From: Xylaria sp. FL1777
Taxonomy: Eukaryota; Ascomycota; Sordariomycetes; Xylariales; Xylariaceae
Assembly (NCBI GenBank): GCA_022578965.1
Contig: MU400632.1
Span: 1 to 64,000 of the forward strand
DNA length: 64,000 nucleotides
Direction: 5' to 3'
Shown here: positions 1 through 13,210 of the stretch, piece after piece
How positions within the stretch are numbered: the stretch's first letter is position 1
How the letters are laid out: each line of letters starts with the position of its first letter
Program-made: the position numbers and the translations under genes
Notes under the pieces: model-generated
What the model was told of the DNA's origin: nothing
The model's database searches: none
What the model saw: the letters and a program-made list of their open reading frames with translations, nothing else

Positions 1-1302
1 AAAAAATATATTTGCTATATAAATAATTAAAGTTATTTAATATATAACTTAAAAAAATAGTTTAATTAAAAGTAATAAACAATAAAAAATAATAAATTAA
101 TATAGCTAATAAATTTATAAAATTATAAAAACTTTAAATTATTAAAGCTTAAAATATAGCTTAAAAAAAAATTATATTTAAAAAAATAAAATTATAATTA
201 TAAATAATATAATTATTAAACTAATTATAAATTATTAAAGCATTTAGTTATTAAATAAACTTAAAGAAATAAAACTTATAAAACTTTAAAGCAAAAATAA
301 CTAAAATTAAAAACTATAAAAAATACTATAAAAAAAAACTAATAAAAATAAATAAAGTATTTTTATAGCTTAAACTACTTTAAATATAACAAAATAAAAA
401 AGCATTAATAGTTAACATAAAAATTAATACATTTTAAAAACTAAAACTAATAATTTAACTAATTATTAAAAGCTATTATTATAATAAAACTATAATAAAA
501 AACAATAATAATATTTTATACTTAAAAAATTTAAAATATAATAAAATATTATAAACTTATTATATAATATATTATTGCTATTAATATTTATTTAATAAAC
601 TAAAAAATAATTAGTTTTTTAAACAAATTATAAAAATAAAAATAAAAAACTTTTATAAAAAAGAAAAATTAATTATAACTTTAGTTTATTATAAAAATTT
701 ATAAAAATTTATAATATTTAAAAAAAATAACAGTTATATTTATAATACTGTTTTAAAAAAATATAAAAATAACTATTATAAATATTATTAATTAATTAAA
801 GCATAATTATATTAAAAAATAGTTATAAAAAGCAAAAAAGTTTAAAAACTATAATTTAAAATTTAATTAAAAGCAAAAATAAAACAAAATATAATAATAT
901 TTAAAGTATTAACTAAAATAAACATTTAAATATTTTATAAAAAAAAATTAATAAAAAACAAAATAAATATTTATTAAAAAAGCAATAAATAGTTAAAAAA
1001 ACTAAAGCTTTATAAAAAGTTTAATATAATAACTAAAAAAATTAATTTAAAGTTAAACTTATATATTAAAAAAAAAATATAATATTTTAATTAATTTAAA
1101 AATATAAGTTAATATAATTTTACTTAAAATAATAAAACAAAATAAAATTTTTTAAAAATATAAACAAAAGTTTTAAAAAATTAAAAGATTTAATAAAAGT
1201 ATTTTTAGCTATAATAATAATTATATACTTAAAAAAACTAAACTTTTTAATATATTTATATAAAAATATAAAAAATAAATTATATTAAATATTATTAATA
1301 TA

Positions 1303-2033
1303 TGGCCTAGTGGCGCAATAGTATACGCTTAGCTACTTTTTTTAAAGTTGTAGGTTCGAGTTTTGCTTAGTTTGTAGTTGCTTTGCTTTAAAGCAAAAGT
1401 TAGTTTGCTTTTAGCTTAGTTTAAACTGCATGCTTGCTGCACTAAAAGCATAAAAATTAGAAGTTAAATAGCTAAGCTAAAAGTCCAAAGATTTTGCTTT
1501 TCTGCTAGTATAGCAACATAAATAACTAACTTAATATATTAGCTACTATAAAAACAAGCAGCTTTAGCTTTTGCTACTAATGCTACATAAGCACTGGTTT
1601 TTTTGTATAGCGAACAGCTTGTATTTTTAGCATAATTAAAACTTAAAGCTTATTATTTAGCGCTAAGCAATTTATAAAAAATATAGCGCTATATAATACT
1701 TAAAATCTACTTAATACTATATTATTTACAGCTTGCAAAACTTAAGGCTAATAAAAGGGCATTTTTATTACTAATTAATAAAAGACCTTTTTATTAGCGC
1801 GCCGATTTTTTTACTTTTGCATTGCAAGGCAAAAGCACTGCTAACTTAGCATACAAAATTTAAAGCAAAGTATTATATAAAAAAAGCAGCAAATTAATAA
1901 GATCTATAGTAAAACTATTGCATACTTTATATATATAGGTAGCTTTTGCTTTAAAAAAGGTTTTTACTTATATAAAGTCTTACTAAATAGCTATTAGTAT
2001 AGCTAATAAGCTGTTTATTTAAGTAATACAAAT
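1303..2033 (+). mobile_element. tRNA-headed retroposon (SINE-like), copy 1
   Basis: A 731-base insertion in Gypsy copy A, absent from the matching sites in copy B (near 16037) and copy C (near 63176). It is flanked by a 13-base target duplication (1290-1302 and 2034-2046, TATTATTAATATA). The head resembles a tRNA gene: a box A-like TGGCGCAATA at 1311-1320 and a box B-like GGTTCGAGTTT at 1353-1363, about 30 bases apart, preceded by GGCCTAG that could form an acceptor arm. The body of about 650 bases contains no ORF. It is about 85-90% identical by eye to 7852-8586. The length is large for a SINE, so a longer tRNA-derived retroposon is also possible. Confidence 0.8.
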
Positions 2034-2429
2034 TATTATTAATATATTTAATTATAATATTATTTTAAAAATATTATAATTAAAAACTAGTAACTTTTTA
2101 ATTTAATAAAAAGCAAAAATTATTAATTAAAAAAATAAAAAATCAAGCAAAAAAATTAGAAAAATTGCAAAGAAAATTTTAAACAATATATTAAAAATAT
2201 ATTATAGATTTTACAAACTATTTAAAAAAAAAAAAAAAAAAACTTTTTAAATATAGCTTATAAAATTATTAAATTTTTATTAAAAAAAAATATTAACTAA
2301 AGCTTTATTAAGTATATTATATAAACTTAAATAAAATAAACGCTTTATAAAAATATATTTAAAAAAATCTAGCAAAAAGATTTCTAAAAAAGTTTTAATT
2401 ATTTATTAAATACTTTATAGTATTAATAC

Positions 2430-5090
2430 TTAAAATAAAAAATAATAAACAATTAATTAATAAAAAAAAAACTAATATAATAAATAGTAGTTAATTATTA
2501 ATTATTAAATATAATTATTATTATAAATAAATATTCTTTTATTTTATTAATAATTATAAAAAAAAACATTAATTAAACAAAATAATTTATAGTAGTTAAT
2601 ATTTTACATAAATATTATATTATTAAAATAGCTAAAAAAATAAATAAATAATAGCTATATAAATAATATATAAATTATATAAGTATATAATTATATTATA
2701 AAAATTATAAAACATATTAGCTAGCTTTTAATATATAATAATAATAATTTTATAAAAGTTTTTAAATAAATTTATGTTTATTTATTTTAAAACGTTAAAA
2801 AAACATAAAAAACATATAATTTAAATATTAAAAACACTTAAATAAGCAAAATTATAACTTAATACAAAAATATATATATAATATATATAAAAAATTAACT
2901 TTTTAAAATTTATAATTATTTTAAAATAAATATAAATTTAATAGTTAAAAATTAATATAATATAAAATTAAAAAATATTAAATTTAATTATAATTATAAA
3001 TATATAATAAACATTAAGATTTTTAAACTATATTTAAATATTAATTTAAAATTTTAAAAAAATAGCATTTTATTTTATAAAGTATATAAAAAAAAAATAT
3101 AAAAAAAAGTTTTTTTTAATTTTAAAGAAAGCTTAAAAAGCTTTTAACAAACTAAAACTAAAAGTTATTTTTAATTTTATAATTAAACTACTTAATTTAT
3201 AAAAAAAAAAAGCTAAAAATAAATGTTTTAAATAGTATAATTATAAAAGTTTTAAAATAACTAAAAAATAATAAAAAATAATATTTAATAGCTTATTATT
3301 TTAAAGCATTATAAAATATAGTATTATAATATTTAATATATAATAAAAAACTGCTTATAATTATTATAGCACTTAAAAAATAAAAACTATTTTTTATAAA
3401 AACTATAAAGCTAATTAAAATTTATTTAAATTATTAAAACTTAATAAAATTTATAACTATACAAAAAATTACTAAATAATATAAAAATTAAATAGTTTTT
3501 TTTTTTAAGTTTAACTTTAAAATATATTATATTAAAAAAAAAAAACATTTAAGCAAATATATTTAATTAATAAAGTTAAAAAAATTTTAAAGTTTTAAAA
3601 AAAAACATTTAAGTATTATACTTTTAAAAAAATAAAAGCTTAAAAATTAAAATTATATTTAGAAACTTTATAAATATATAGCTATAATAAGCTTATAATT
3701 TAAAAAAGTTAGCAAAACTATAAAAGCATAAAAAATCAAAAAATAATAAGCTAATATATAAACGTAAAGTTTATTTACTAAAATTTTTATAAAACAAATT
3801 TATTAAGAAATTTTACAAATATTTATTATATAAATATTAAAAAGCAATAAAAATAGTTTAATAATTATAAAAAAAATATAATTTTTTAAAACTATAAAAT
3901 ATAGTTAAGTTTATTATAAAAAAGTACAATATTTGTAATAAAGCTAAAATAGCTTAATATAAGCTTTATAAACTATTATAATTTATATAAATACTTAAAT
4001 AAGCATAATATATTATTACTTAAGATTTTATTATAATATTACTTTTATTAATTAATTTAGTTATAAAAGTATAATATAATAAAATATAAATTATTATTAA
4101 TAAACTTATTAAGTATGTTTATTTTTTATTATTTAAAGAAAATATAATAATTAAATAATTTATATATGCTTTTATATATTAATACTTAAACAAGCATAAA
4201 CTACTAAAAAAAATTGTTTTAAACTAAAATAAATTATTTATTTTTAAGTTTAAAACAAGTTTTTTTAAACTTATTAATATTAAGCTTAAATTTTTAACTA
4301 TTTATTATTTATAAATTAATAAACAAATAAAAAGATTAAATTAAATATTAAAATAGTACTTATAAAGTTATATTAACTATTAATAAAATAATTAAGTAAA
4401 ATTATTATTAATAGTATAAATTTTATATAATATATTAATAAACGAAAATATAAATATATTTTTATATAAAGCTATTTATAAATAATAAGCAATTATTAAA
4501 AAAACAAAAAAAAACTTGAATAAAAACATTTGCTATTTTAATTATAGCATTTTAAGCAAAAATTATTGCAACAAAAATTAAAACGCTATAAGCTAAATTA
4601 TAATTACGCTTTTAGTTTTTATAATAATAAATATTAATATATTATAACAAAAAACAAACTAAAGAATTAATTTTTAAAAAAAAAACAAGGTTTATTTATT
4701 ATAATAAAAATAAAATATAAACATTAATATTTTTTAAATTAAAACAAAATAACTAAACAATAAATTAAAATTTAAAAAACTTAGTTTTTTTAAAATTAAA
4801 AAGGTTATTTTATTTATTAATTATAAACTATTATTACTAAAGAATATATAAATTTACTTTATTTTTTATATTTTTTTACTAAAACTAGCATTTATTAAAA
4901 CATTTATTAAAATATAACTAAAAATAAAAACAGATTAAAACGTTTATAAAGTTAAAAATATACTAGATTTTTATTAAAACAATAATAACATTAAATATTT
5001 TATTAAATAAAACAAATATTTATATGCTAATAATATTTAAGAACTTAAAAAACACTTAAAAACTGCTATAATAATTATAAATTAGTTTTA
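2430..5090 (+). pseudogene. Degenerate Gypsy pol (RT, RNase H, integrase, chromodomain) of copy A
   Basis: The same frame that reads as pol in copy B can be followed here with many stops. The RT motif corresponding to VDYR starts near 2490. The RNase H stretch corresponding to ELLAI-IALKKW starts near 3343, and the chromodomain lies at about 4948-5090, where ILDFY and KYFIK are legible. Unlike copies B and C, about 21 bases covering the RT active-site YLDD are missing near 2780-2790, between short direct repeats. This copy is non-functional. Confidence 0.75.
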
Positions 5091-5775
5091 CTGCTAATAC
5101 TTTAATTATTTAAAACTAAAAAAAAAAGGTTAACTTTAAAAAAAACGCTTAAGAAATTTTAATTAAACTTAAATAAAGTAGCTTGTATTGCTTTAGCTTG
5201 CTTTTTTTGTTATTTTTGCTTTTTTATTAACGCTTTTTGTTTTTTTTTAATGCGCTTTATTTTGTTTAATTTATTTAAGAACTAGAACTTTTGCTAAACT
5301 ATTTTAATGCTTTTTGCTTTTAAAAAACGTTTTTATGTATAAAGTTAAGCTAGCTTACTTAAAACAAAGTTAAAGCTATTTTAAGCTTATTTTAGTTTTT
5401 TTTGAATTAAAAGCAATTATTGCTTTGTTTGCTTTTTTTTTTTTTTTAAAACAATAGTGCTTAAAAACTATATTATTAATTAAGTTAATTAAAACTTTTA
5501 ATTTATTGCAAAAGTAGCTAGCATACATACATTTAAAGCAATAAAATATATTATTTGTTATTTTATATATTAATAACTAATTAAAACAATAAAAACAAAG
5601 CATAACTTTATAACTAATAAAGTTAATAAAAGAAGCAAAGATAAGTTTTTGCTTTATTTTTAATAAGTGGTTAGTTTTTTTAATATGCTTTAATATTTTA
5701 ATATGCAAAAAAAAAAAAAAAAAAAAAAACTTATAAGAAATTATTAAAACAACAATTTTAAAAAAAAGGAAATAA

Positions 5776-6037
5776 TGTTATAAAATTAGCACTAAAGTAG
5801 CTTTTAAAATAACTTAATGCTTTTATATATACTTTAAAGATTTTATGCTAACTAAAGCTAAGTTATATAATAATTTACTTAGTTTACTAAGTTTATAATA
5901 ATTTAAGATTTATTAAGCTTATAATAATTTAAAGCTTATTAAGCTTATAATAATTTAGTGCTTATTAAACTTATAATAATTTAAAAAAAAGGTTTTTACT
6001 TTTTTTACTTTTTTTTTGTTTATATAATTATATATTT
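5776..6037 (+). repeat. 3' LTR of Gypsy copy A, left part (split by E2)
   Basis: Starts TGTTATAAAATTAGCAC like the other LTRs of the family and matches them up to about base 262. It then breaks off at the E2 insertion. It continues at 22385-22615; the two parts sum to 493 bases, exactly the length of the LTRs of copy B. The 5-base duplication TATTT lies at 6033-6037 and 22380-22384. Confidence 0.92.
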
Positions 6038-6323
6038 TGTTAAAATAACTAATTATTAATTGCAACTTTTATATATAATACATACAATAAGTTTTGTATA
6101 AAGACTACTTTATACAAAAGTTATTATATAAACCGAGGTAATTTTAATATTAGCTTAGCTTATACGTTAGCAAAGTTTTTACACATAAAGGAGAACTTTT
6201 GCTTTATATAAACCTTTTTTTTTTTAAATATATAAAATATAAATAGCTTATAATATAAAGATTATTATACTTTATTTTAGCACATATATATTAAACGTAT
6301 AATTATATAAAGCTTATTTAATA
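6038..6323 (+). repeat. Left LTR of element E2
   Basis: 286 bases, beginning TGTTAAAATAAC and ending TTATTTAATA (final CA probably changed to TA by RIP). It contains an imperfect palindrome around 6090-6125 (arms AGTTTTGTATAAAG and CTTTATACAAAAGT). It matches 22094-22379 over the full length with scattered transitions. Confidence 0.88.
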
Positions 6324-7851
6324 TTAATTAGTAGTTATATTTGCACTTTTAATTTATTTGCAACAAACTACAAATTAACTAAAATAATAATAAAGTTATA
6401 TAACATACTTTTATTTTAATTTGTTAAAAAAAGATTTGTTTTTTATATTATGCTTGTTTTTTTTTTGCTATATAAATATATTGTTTAGTTTACTTTCTTT
6501 AATTAGCTAAAGTAAGCATGTATAAAGAAAAAAAAAAGAAAATCTAATTTATTTACGTATAAAAACTAGACTTTTAATTTATTTATTAATATTAAAAACA
6601 AAATAAAAAAAATAATAAGCAACTTTGCTACTTTTTTAACTATATTGCTATATAAACACTAAATAATATATTAATTATACTGCTATATAAAAGCAAAAAT
6701 AGCAATTTATATAACTTAAATATAAAATTAAATATATTATATAATTTAGCTAAATTTATTATGTTTTAAAAAAATAAATAACTGTTTATAACGCTTTTAA
6801 AGTTAAAGCTAATTATATTTACGTACGAAGATTTAACTAAAAACGTTTTAATAAACGCATAATAAATAAACGTTTAAATTAATCTTAAAATATAAAGCTA
6901 AAAAATTAATCTTAGCTATACAACTAAAATTAAGCTAAATATTAAGCTAGCATTTTACTATATTAACTATTTATATTTTTGTAAACTATTAAACTATTTT
7001 TAAAAAAAGTTCGCTAAAACTTTTAAAAAATAAACAAAAAATTATTTCTAGAAAATTTATTAAAGCATATAAAGCGTTTTGCTTAAAAACCTTAAGTTAA
7101 AAAATATTTATTTTACGTTAAAAACAACTATAATTTAAAAGCTTATAAAAATAACCTATAAAAACTTTATAATTAAAAAATTAAAAAAACTACTAAATAC
7201 TTATTATATAATAACTATTTAATTATTAGCAATATTTTTAATACTAAGTTAATAGCTAAATACTTTTTTATATAATAGTTAAAACCTTTTAAACTATTTA
7301 TATATTAAACTACCTTTTAAAGACCTAAGTTTTAATATATAATTTTAAACGTAATAATATAAACATTAATAGCAATTAATTTAGCTAAGCATTAAATATT
7401 AAAATCTCTTTAAGCTATTTAATTTTTATATAATAAAAGCAAATTATAAACCGATTTTTTAGCTAATATATAAATATTTTGTTTAGCACTATTTATTGCA
7501 AACACTAAAGCAAAAAACATATATTTATATAACACTAAATTTAGCTATTAAAAGCATATTTCTTGATTTACTTTTAATAAAGTTCGTATAAAACAGATTT
7601 ATATCTTTTAATAAATATATTGCTTTTTAAAAAAGCTAAAACTTAAGCTAAAATTATATAAGCAAGCTATATAACTTATTATATAATAAAGCTTATTTAT
7701 TTATTATTGCTTACTAATAAATTAAAATTATAAAAAACTAATATTACGCTATATTTTTATATATTTTAAAAAGTTATATAAAGAACTTTTTTATTAACTA
7801 TATTAGTTTAAATAAAACTTAAAATAAAATATATTATATAATAAATATTTA

Positions 7852-8586
7852 TGGCCTAGTAGCGTAGTAGCATACATTTAGCTACTTTTTTTAAAGTTAT
7901 AGGTTTAAGTTTTGCTTAGTTTATAGTTGTTTTACTTTAAAGCAAAAGTTAGTTTGTTTTTAGCTTAGTTCGAACTGCATGCTTACTGCACTAAAAACAT
8001 AAAAATTAAAAGTTAAATAGCTAAGCTAAAAGTCCGAAAACTTTGCTTTTTTGCTAGTGCAGCAACATAAGTAACTAACTTAATGTACTAGCTACTATAA
8101 AAACAAGCAGCTTTAGCTTTTACTATTAACGCTACATAAGCACTAGTTCTTTTGTATAGCAAACAGCTTGTATTTTTAGCGTAATTAAAACTTAAAGCTT
8201 ACTACTTAACGCTAAGCAATTTATAAAAAATATAGCGCTATATAATGCTTAAAATTTACTTAATACTATATTATTTATAGCTTATAAAACTTAAAGCTAG
8301 CAAAAAAGCGCCTTTATTACTAATTAACAGAAAACTTTTTTGTTAATGCGCTAATTTTTATATCTTTGCATTATAAAGCAAAAGCGCTGCTAACTTAGCG
8401 TACAAAATTTAAAAGCAGAGTATTATATAAAAAAAGCAGCAAATTAATAAAATCTATAGTAAAACTGTTGCATACTTTATATATATAAGTAGTTTTTGCC
8501 CCAAAAAAGGTTTTTACTTATATAAAGTTTTACTAAATAGCTACTAGTATAGCTAATAGGCCATTTATCTAAGTAATATAAATTAT
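7852..8586 (+). mobile_element. tRNA-headed retroposon (SINE-like), copy 2
   Basis: Second copy of the family at 1303-2033, 735 bases, inserted in E2. It is flanked by a perfect 13-base target duplication (7839-7851 and 8587-8599, TAATAAATATTTA). The head is again tRNA-like but more RIP-altered: TAGCGTAGTAGCA stands where copy 1 has box A, and GGTTTAAGTTT where copy 1 has box B. No ORF. The orientation is the same as copy 1. The two copies have different target sites and duplications, so they are independent insertions. Confidence 0.8.
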
Positions 8587-11500
8587 TAATAAATATTTAT
8601 TTTAATATTAATATAAACTATAGCTAGTATTAAGCTAACTAAACTATAGTTTTTTTTATATAAATAAAAAAAACAAACTTAAACTTAGCTTTATATAAAA
8701 TACTTAAATTAATGCTTAATAAGCTTAAAAAAGCATAATAAACGCTTAGCGCTAACTATTAAAGCAAAATTTAACTTAGTATAAACGTTATATAAGCATA
8801 TTAAAGCATACTAAAGTTAGCTATAGCGTTAATTTTTTAAAAACTTATATATAAAAAATTCTTTATTAATTTATAAATATATTTACGTATAATATTAAAC
8901 AATATAACAAAAACCTTTATATAAAAAAATAATAAATTATATTTTATAAACTAAAAATATAATTGTAGCTATATAAAAAACTAATAATTTAAATTTATAC
9001 TAAAGTTATTAAGTTAACTAACTAAATAGCTAAACTATTTTTAAAGCTATAACTAAAAAAATTAAAACTTTTATATAAATAAAAAATGCTTTGTTTGCTA
9101 AAAAAAAAGCTACTAATTAATATGCTACATTTCTTAAAAAAAAGCTTATGTAAAAAACATATTCTTTAATTTACATAAAATAATTTATAACTAAAAACCT
9201 ACTTTAAAAGAATTCTTTTTATATATAGCAAAATATAAAAAATATCTTAAGTTAAACAATAATACTAAAAATATTAATAAAAAATTTAGTAATTAAACTA
9301 CTTAATACTTAATAAATAGCACATTTTTTCATTATATAACAAAAAAAAATATCTAAAACTATAAAACAATAATGCTATGCAATTAGTTTATATTAAGCAA
9401 TTATTATTATATAAACTATTAAAGTAAACTTTAAAATATTAGCACCTTTAATTATTTAATAATAAAAAAAGCCTAATTAAAAGCATACTTTTAAATATAT
9501 CTTTATATAAAAGTTAGTTAAATTTTAAGTAGCACTTATATTTATTTTAGTAAAAATAATACTATAAATACTATAAGCACTATATAAATAAAAAACACCT
9601 TTAGTATAACTATATATTATATTTTAAATACTTTTACCTTTTTTTTATTTTTATTAAAAAATGCTAATTACTTAAAAGCATACTTTAATAATATAAAGAA
9701 TATTATTATATAACAAAACAAAAAAACTATTTTTATTATATAAAAATAAAAATACTTATTTTTTAATATTAGCTTATATAAAGCAAGTTTATATTTTATA
9801 GAAATAAAACTTTAAAAGCTTTATAAACGCTTTAAACATTTTTATATAAAAAAACTATATAATATGCTTAGTTATATAAGCTATAATATTAATTGCTTTA
9901 TTTTAAAAAAAATCTAAAAGTTTTACTATTATTGCTAATTATATAACTAAATACTTTATTGTTTTAAATTTATAATTAAAAATAACTATAACTTTAATTA
10001 TAAAGTTATAATTAATACTATATAAATAAATAACAAGCAGGTTTTATATATAATTAATATAGCTATATTGTTTTAAGCAGCTATATTCTTAAAATTTATG
10101 TTTGCATAAAACGCTTAAAAAGCTTTATATAAGTGCTAAATTAATATATATTAAAAACTTTTAAACTATGTTATATATAACTTTAGCATAAACTTTTTAT
10201 TTAAAGAATTTTAAAACTAAGCTAAAATTATAAGTATAAAGTGCTAAAAAATGCTTATTAAAGCTTACTAAACTATTAACAAAATAAAAAAAGCACATAA
10301 ACCTTTTTATTATATATATAACATACTAAAAGCTAAACTAAGTTATTATATAAAAAATAAGTTAATTTTATAAATAGCAATTAAAGCTTTAAATAATACT
10401 ATAAAACCTAATAGCTTAGTTTTAACGCTTTTTATATTTAAAGCATATTTAAAGGTTAATTAAAACTTTCCTTTTTTGTTAAATATTATATAAAAAGCTA
10501 AAATAGTTAAAAAAGCTATAAAAATGCTTTGCAAAAAACAAACAAAAGTTAAAGTTAGCTATATAATTTATAAATATAATAAGCTAGCTTTATATAAAGT
10601 ATTATTTTTATTTTTACGTAATAAAGTCTTTATATAGCATAAAAAGTAAAGCTAAAAAAAACCGTACAAAATATAGTTAATTAAAAAACCTAACATAATT
10701 ATTAATTTTATAAACAGCTTAATTTGCTTTAAATAAATATAAGTTAAGTTATATTATTATATAATTAAACTTACTTTAGCAAATAATAAAAAAAAAATAT
10801 AACTGCTATTAAGCTAGCTTTAAAACTAGCTATATAAAAAAAACGCAGAAAACTTAAAAAAGCTAAAAACTTTTTTATAGCGTTCGTATAAAACATTAAT
10901 AATTTGTTTTTAACTTTAAAAAAAAAACAAAACTACGCTTTAGTAATAAAGTTGCATAAAAATAGCATTATTAGTACTTTTAGCGCTTTATTTAAAAAGT
11001 TAAACGCTATAAAAATTAATAACTTTGTTATATAAAGTGTTTTTTAGTTTATAAAATATAACTTGTATAAATATAATAGCACTTAGATTTTTAAGTTTTG
11101 CTTTGTATAAAAAATCAAAAAAAAAACAACTAAGCTATACAAAAAGTTTAAATTAATTATATAAAGCTATAATAATACAAAAAAAAAACTATATTAACTT
11201 AATTGCTAATAATTTAACAAATAAGCTAATAGCTATTATTAGCTTTAAGCCTTTTGCTAATTTAAGATTTTAACGCTTTAAGCAAACTTTAAAATATTAT
11301 ATAAACATATATACAATTAAAAAACAAGCTTACATAAAAGATCTTTATATAATTACTTTTAAAACTTGTTTTAAAGTATTTTAAAAAAACTATTATATAA
11401 ATTATATAATTATTATATAGCTTAGCTAAATTAAAGCTATATTAGTTTAAAACTTACTATTAATATTATTATAAAAAACTTAGTATAATAGTTTTTATAT

Positions 11501-12101
11501 ATAACTTATGTTTATTATTTATATTAAGACTTTTATATAAATTTAGTATTATAAGTTTATAAACAAACAATATGTTTAGCTTTATTACACCTAAATTTTT
11601 AGCAAAAAAAAAACGTAAGTTATATAAAGCAAAGTTTTATATAAAGCTAAAAGAGATTTTATAACAAAATTACCTTATTAAATTTAATAGTAGCTAAGTT
11701 ATTTTTTTATATAAAAAAAATATAACGCTTACATAAAAAAGCTAAGCTAATTAGCTAGCCTTAATTAACCTTTGTATAAAAAATGCTATATAGCAATATA
11801 TTTTTTAATGTATATATAGTGTTTACATAAATAGCATTTATTAACTAAAAGCTATATATAACTTTATAATTACTGCTTAAATAACTAATTTAACACTAGC
11901 AAATATTAAAAATTTAAACTATAGAATTAAATAATAAATAAATAATCATAACTATAAATTAACGTTTATACTTTTAAATTTAAGCTATATAAAACTATTT
12001 ATCTTTATAAACGGTTTATTTATAAATAACACTAATATAACTTCATAATTAAGATTTATTATTATATTTGCAATAAAGCACTATATAAAAAAAAACCTAG
12101 C

Positions 12102-12594
12102 TGTTATAAAATTAGCACAAGGGTGGCCTTTAGAGCGGCCTAATGCTTTTACACATACTTTGCACCTTTTTTTTGCTAACTGAAGCCAAGGTTACGTAAT
12201 AACTTACCTGGCTTATTAGGCTTACAGTAATCCAAGGCTTACTAGGCTTATAATAATCTAAAGCTTACTAAGCTTATAATAATTTAGTGTTTACTAAACT
12301 TGTAGTAATCTAAAAAAAGTTATTACTTTTTTTACCTTTTTTTTGTTTATATAATTATGTATTTTTTATATTTAATTACTTATTTAGTTTTAGTTCTTTA
12401 GCTATTAACTTTTTATAACTGCTAAGCACTAATATATTTATTACTTTTAATTCTTTAAGACCTTTATTAATGCATAGTAGTAAAAGTACTCCGAAAACTT
12501 CCTTAATGAACTACTATTAAAAATCCTATTATTACTTACAAATTAAAACTTTAAAAGTAAACTTATTATATTAATATATAACAGGTCTATTATA
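12102..12594 (+). repeat. 5' LTR of Gypsy copy B
   Basis: 493 bases, TG at the start and TA (RIP-altered CA) at the end; copy D in reverse still shows the TACA end. It contains four tandem 26-base units at 12211-12314, each beginning GCTTA/GTTTA and carrying an AGTAATC or AATAATC core. Near its end is a short palindrome. Its first 250 bases keep more G and C than most other copies. Confidence 0.92.
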
Positions 12595-13210
12595 TTTTAA
12601 TAGCTTTTTAATTAATAGAACTTAATATATAAAAATAAATACTAGTATAAAAAGTTAAGTAATAAACAATTTACAAAATAAACTTTTAAAAGTATACTAA
12701 AAAGATATTTAAAAAACAAAAATGCTAAATAGCATTATATAAATAAACTTTACTTAATAACTAATAAACTAAATCTAAGTTATGCTACTAAAAACAAAAA
12801 GTTAAAAATTAAGTTTAAAGATCTTAAAGACTTTTAAAACTAGTAATATACTAAAACAATAAACTTTAGCACTTTTACTAGCTATTTTTATTAAAAAAAA
12901 AGCAGTAATAAAAAAAAAGAAGTTAAGCAGCAGCAGTAAAAAAAAGCTAACGTTAATATTAGCACTATAAAACAAACTAGTTGTTTTAACCTAAAAAGCA
13001 GCTTAAACATTAAGCGTTATAATCTTTAAACTAGCGCAAATATTAGTTATAATAATTAAAGCAGTAATAATAATTGCTACTATAACAATAAATTAAAGCT
13101 TTAAACAAATAATTATATTATAACTAACATTAATACTACTATTAGTAAATCTAATGCTTATTTTTACTATTGCTACACTTAAAATAATAACTTAAAATAA
13201 AAAACTTAAC
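12595..13210 (+). mobile_element. Leader / probable gag-start region of Gypsy copy B
   Basis: Lies between the 5' LTR and the solo LTR and is collinear with 60232-60850 in copy C, where it runs on directly into the rest of the element. It contains CAG/AAT-type low-complexity triplets near 12900-13090, compatible with an Asn/Gln-rich gag start. No open frame is left. A primer binding site would be expected immediately after 12594; TTTAATAGC there could be a RIP-altered TTTGGTAGC, which is only a guess. Confidence 0.6.

Larger units (their letters stand above)
1..5775 (+). mobile_element. Gypsy LTR retrotransposon copy A, internal region (RIP-degraded, 5' part outside window)
   Basis: This stretch aligns end to end with 14750-19807 (copy B) and its first part with 61890-64000 (copy C); the differences are mostly C/T and G/A transitions. 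It enters the window already inside the element: about 1.65 kb plus the 5' LTR lie to the left. It carries an inserted tRNA-headed retroposon at 1303-2033. A purine-rich tract at about 5754-5773 lies just before the 3' LTR, which starts at 5776, as expected of a polypurine tract. The plus strand is strongly A-rich, so RIP acted mostly on Cs of the minus strand. No open frame survives. By comparison with copy B it is a chromodomain Ty3/Gypsy element. Confidence 0.9.
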
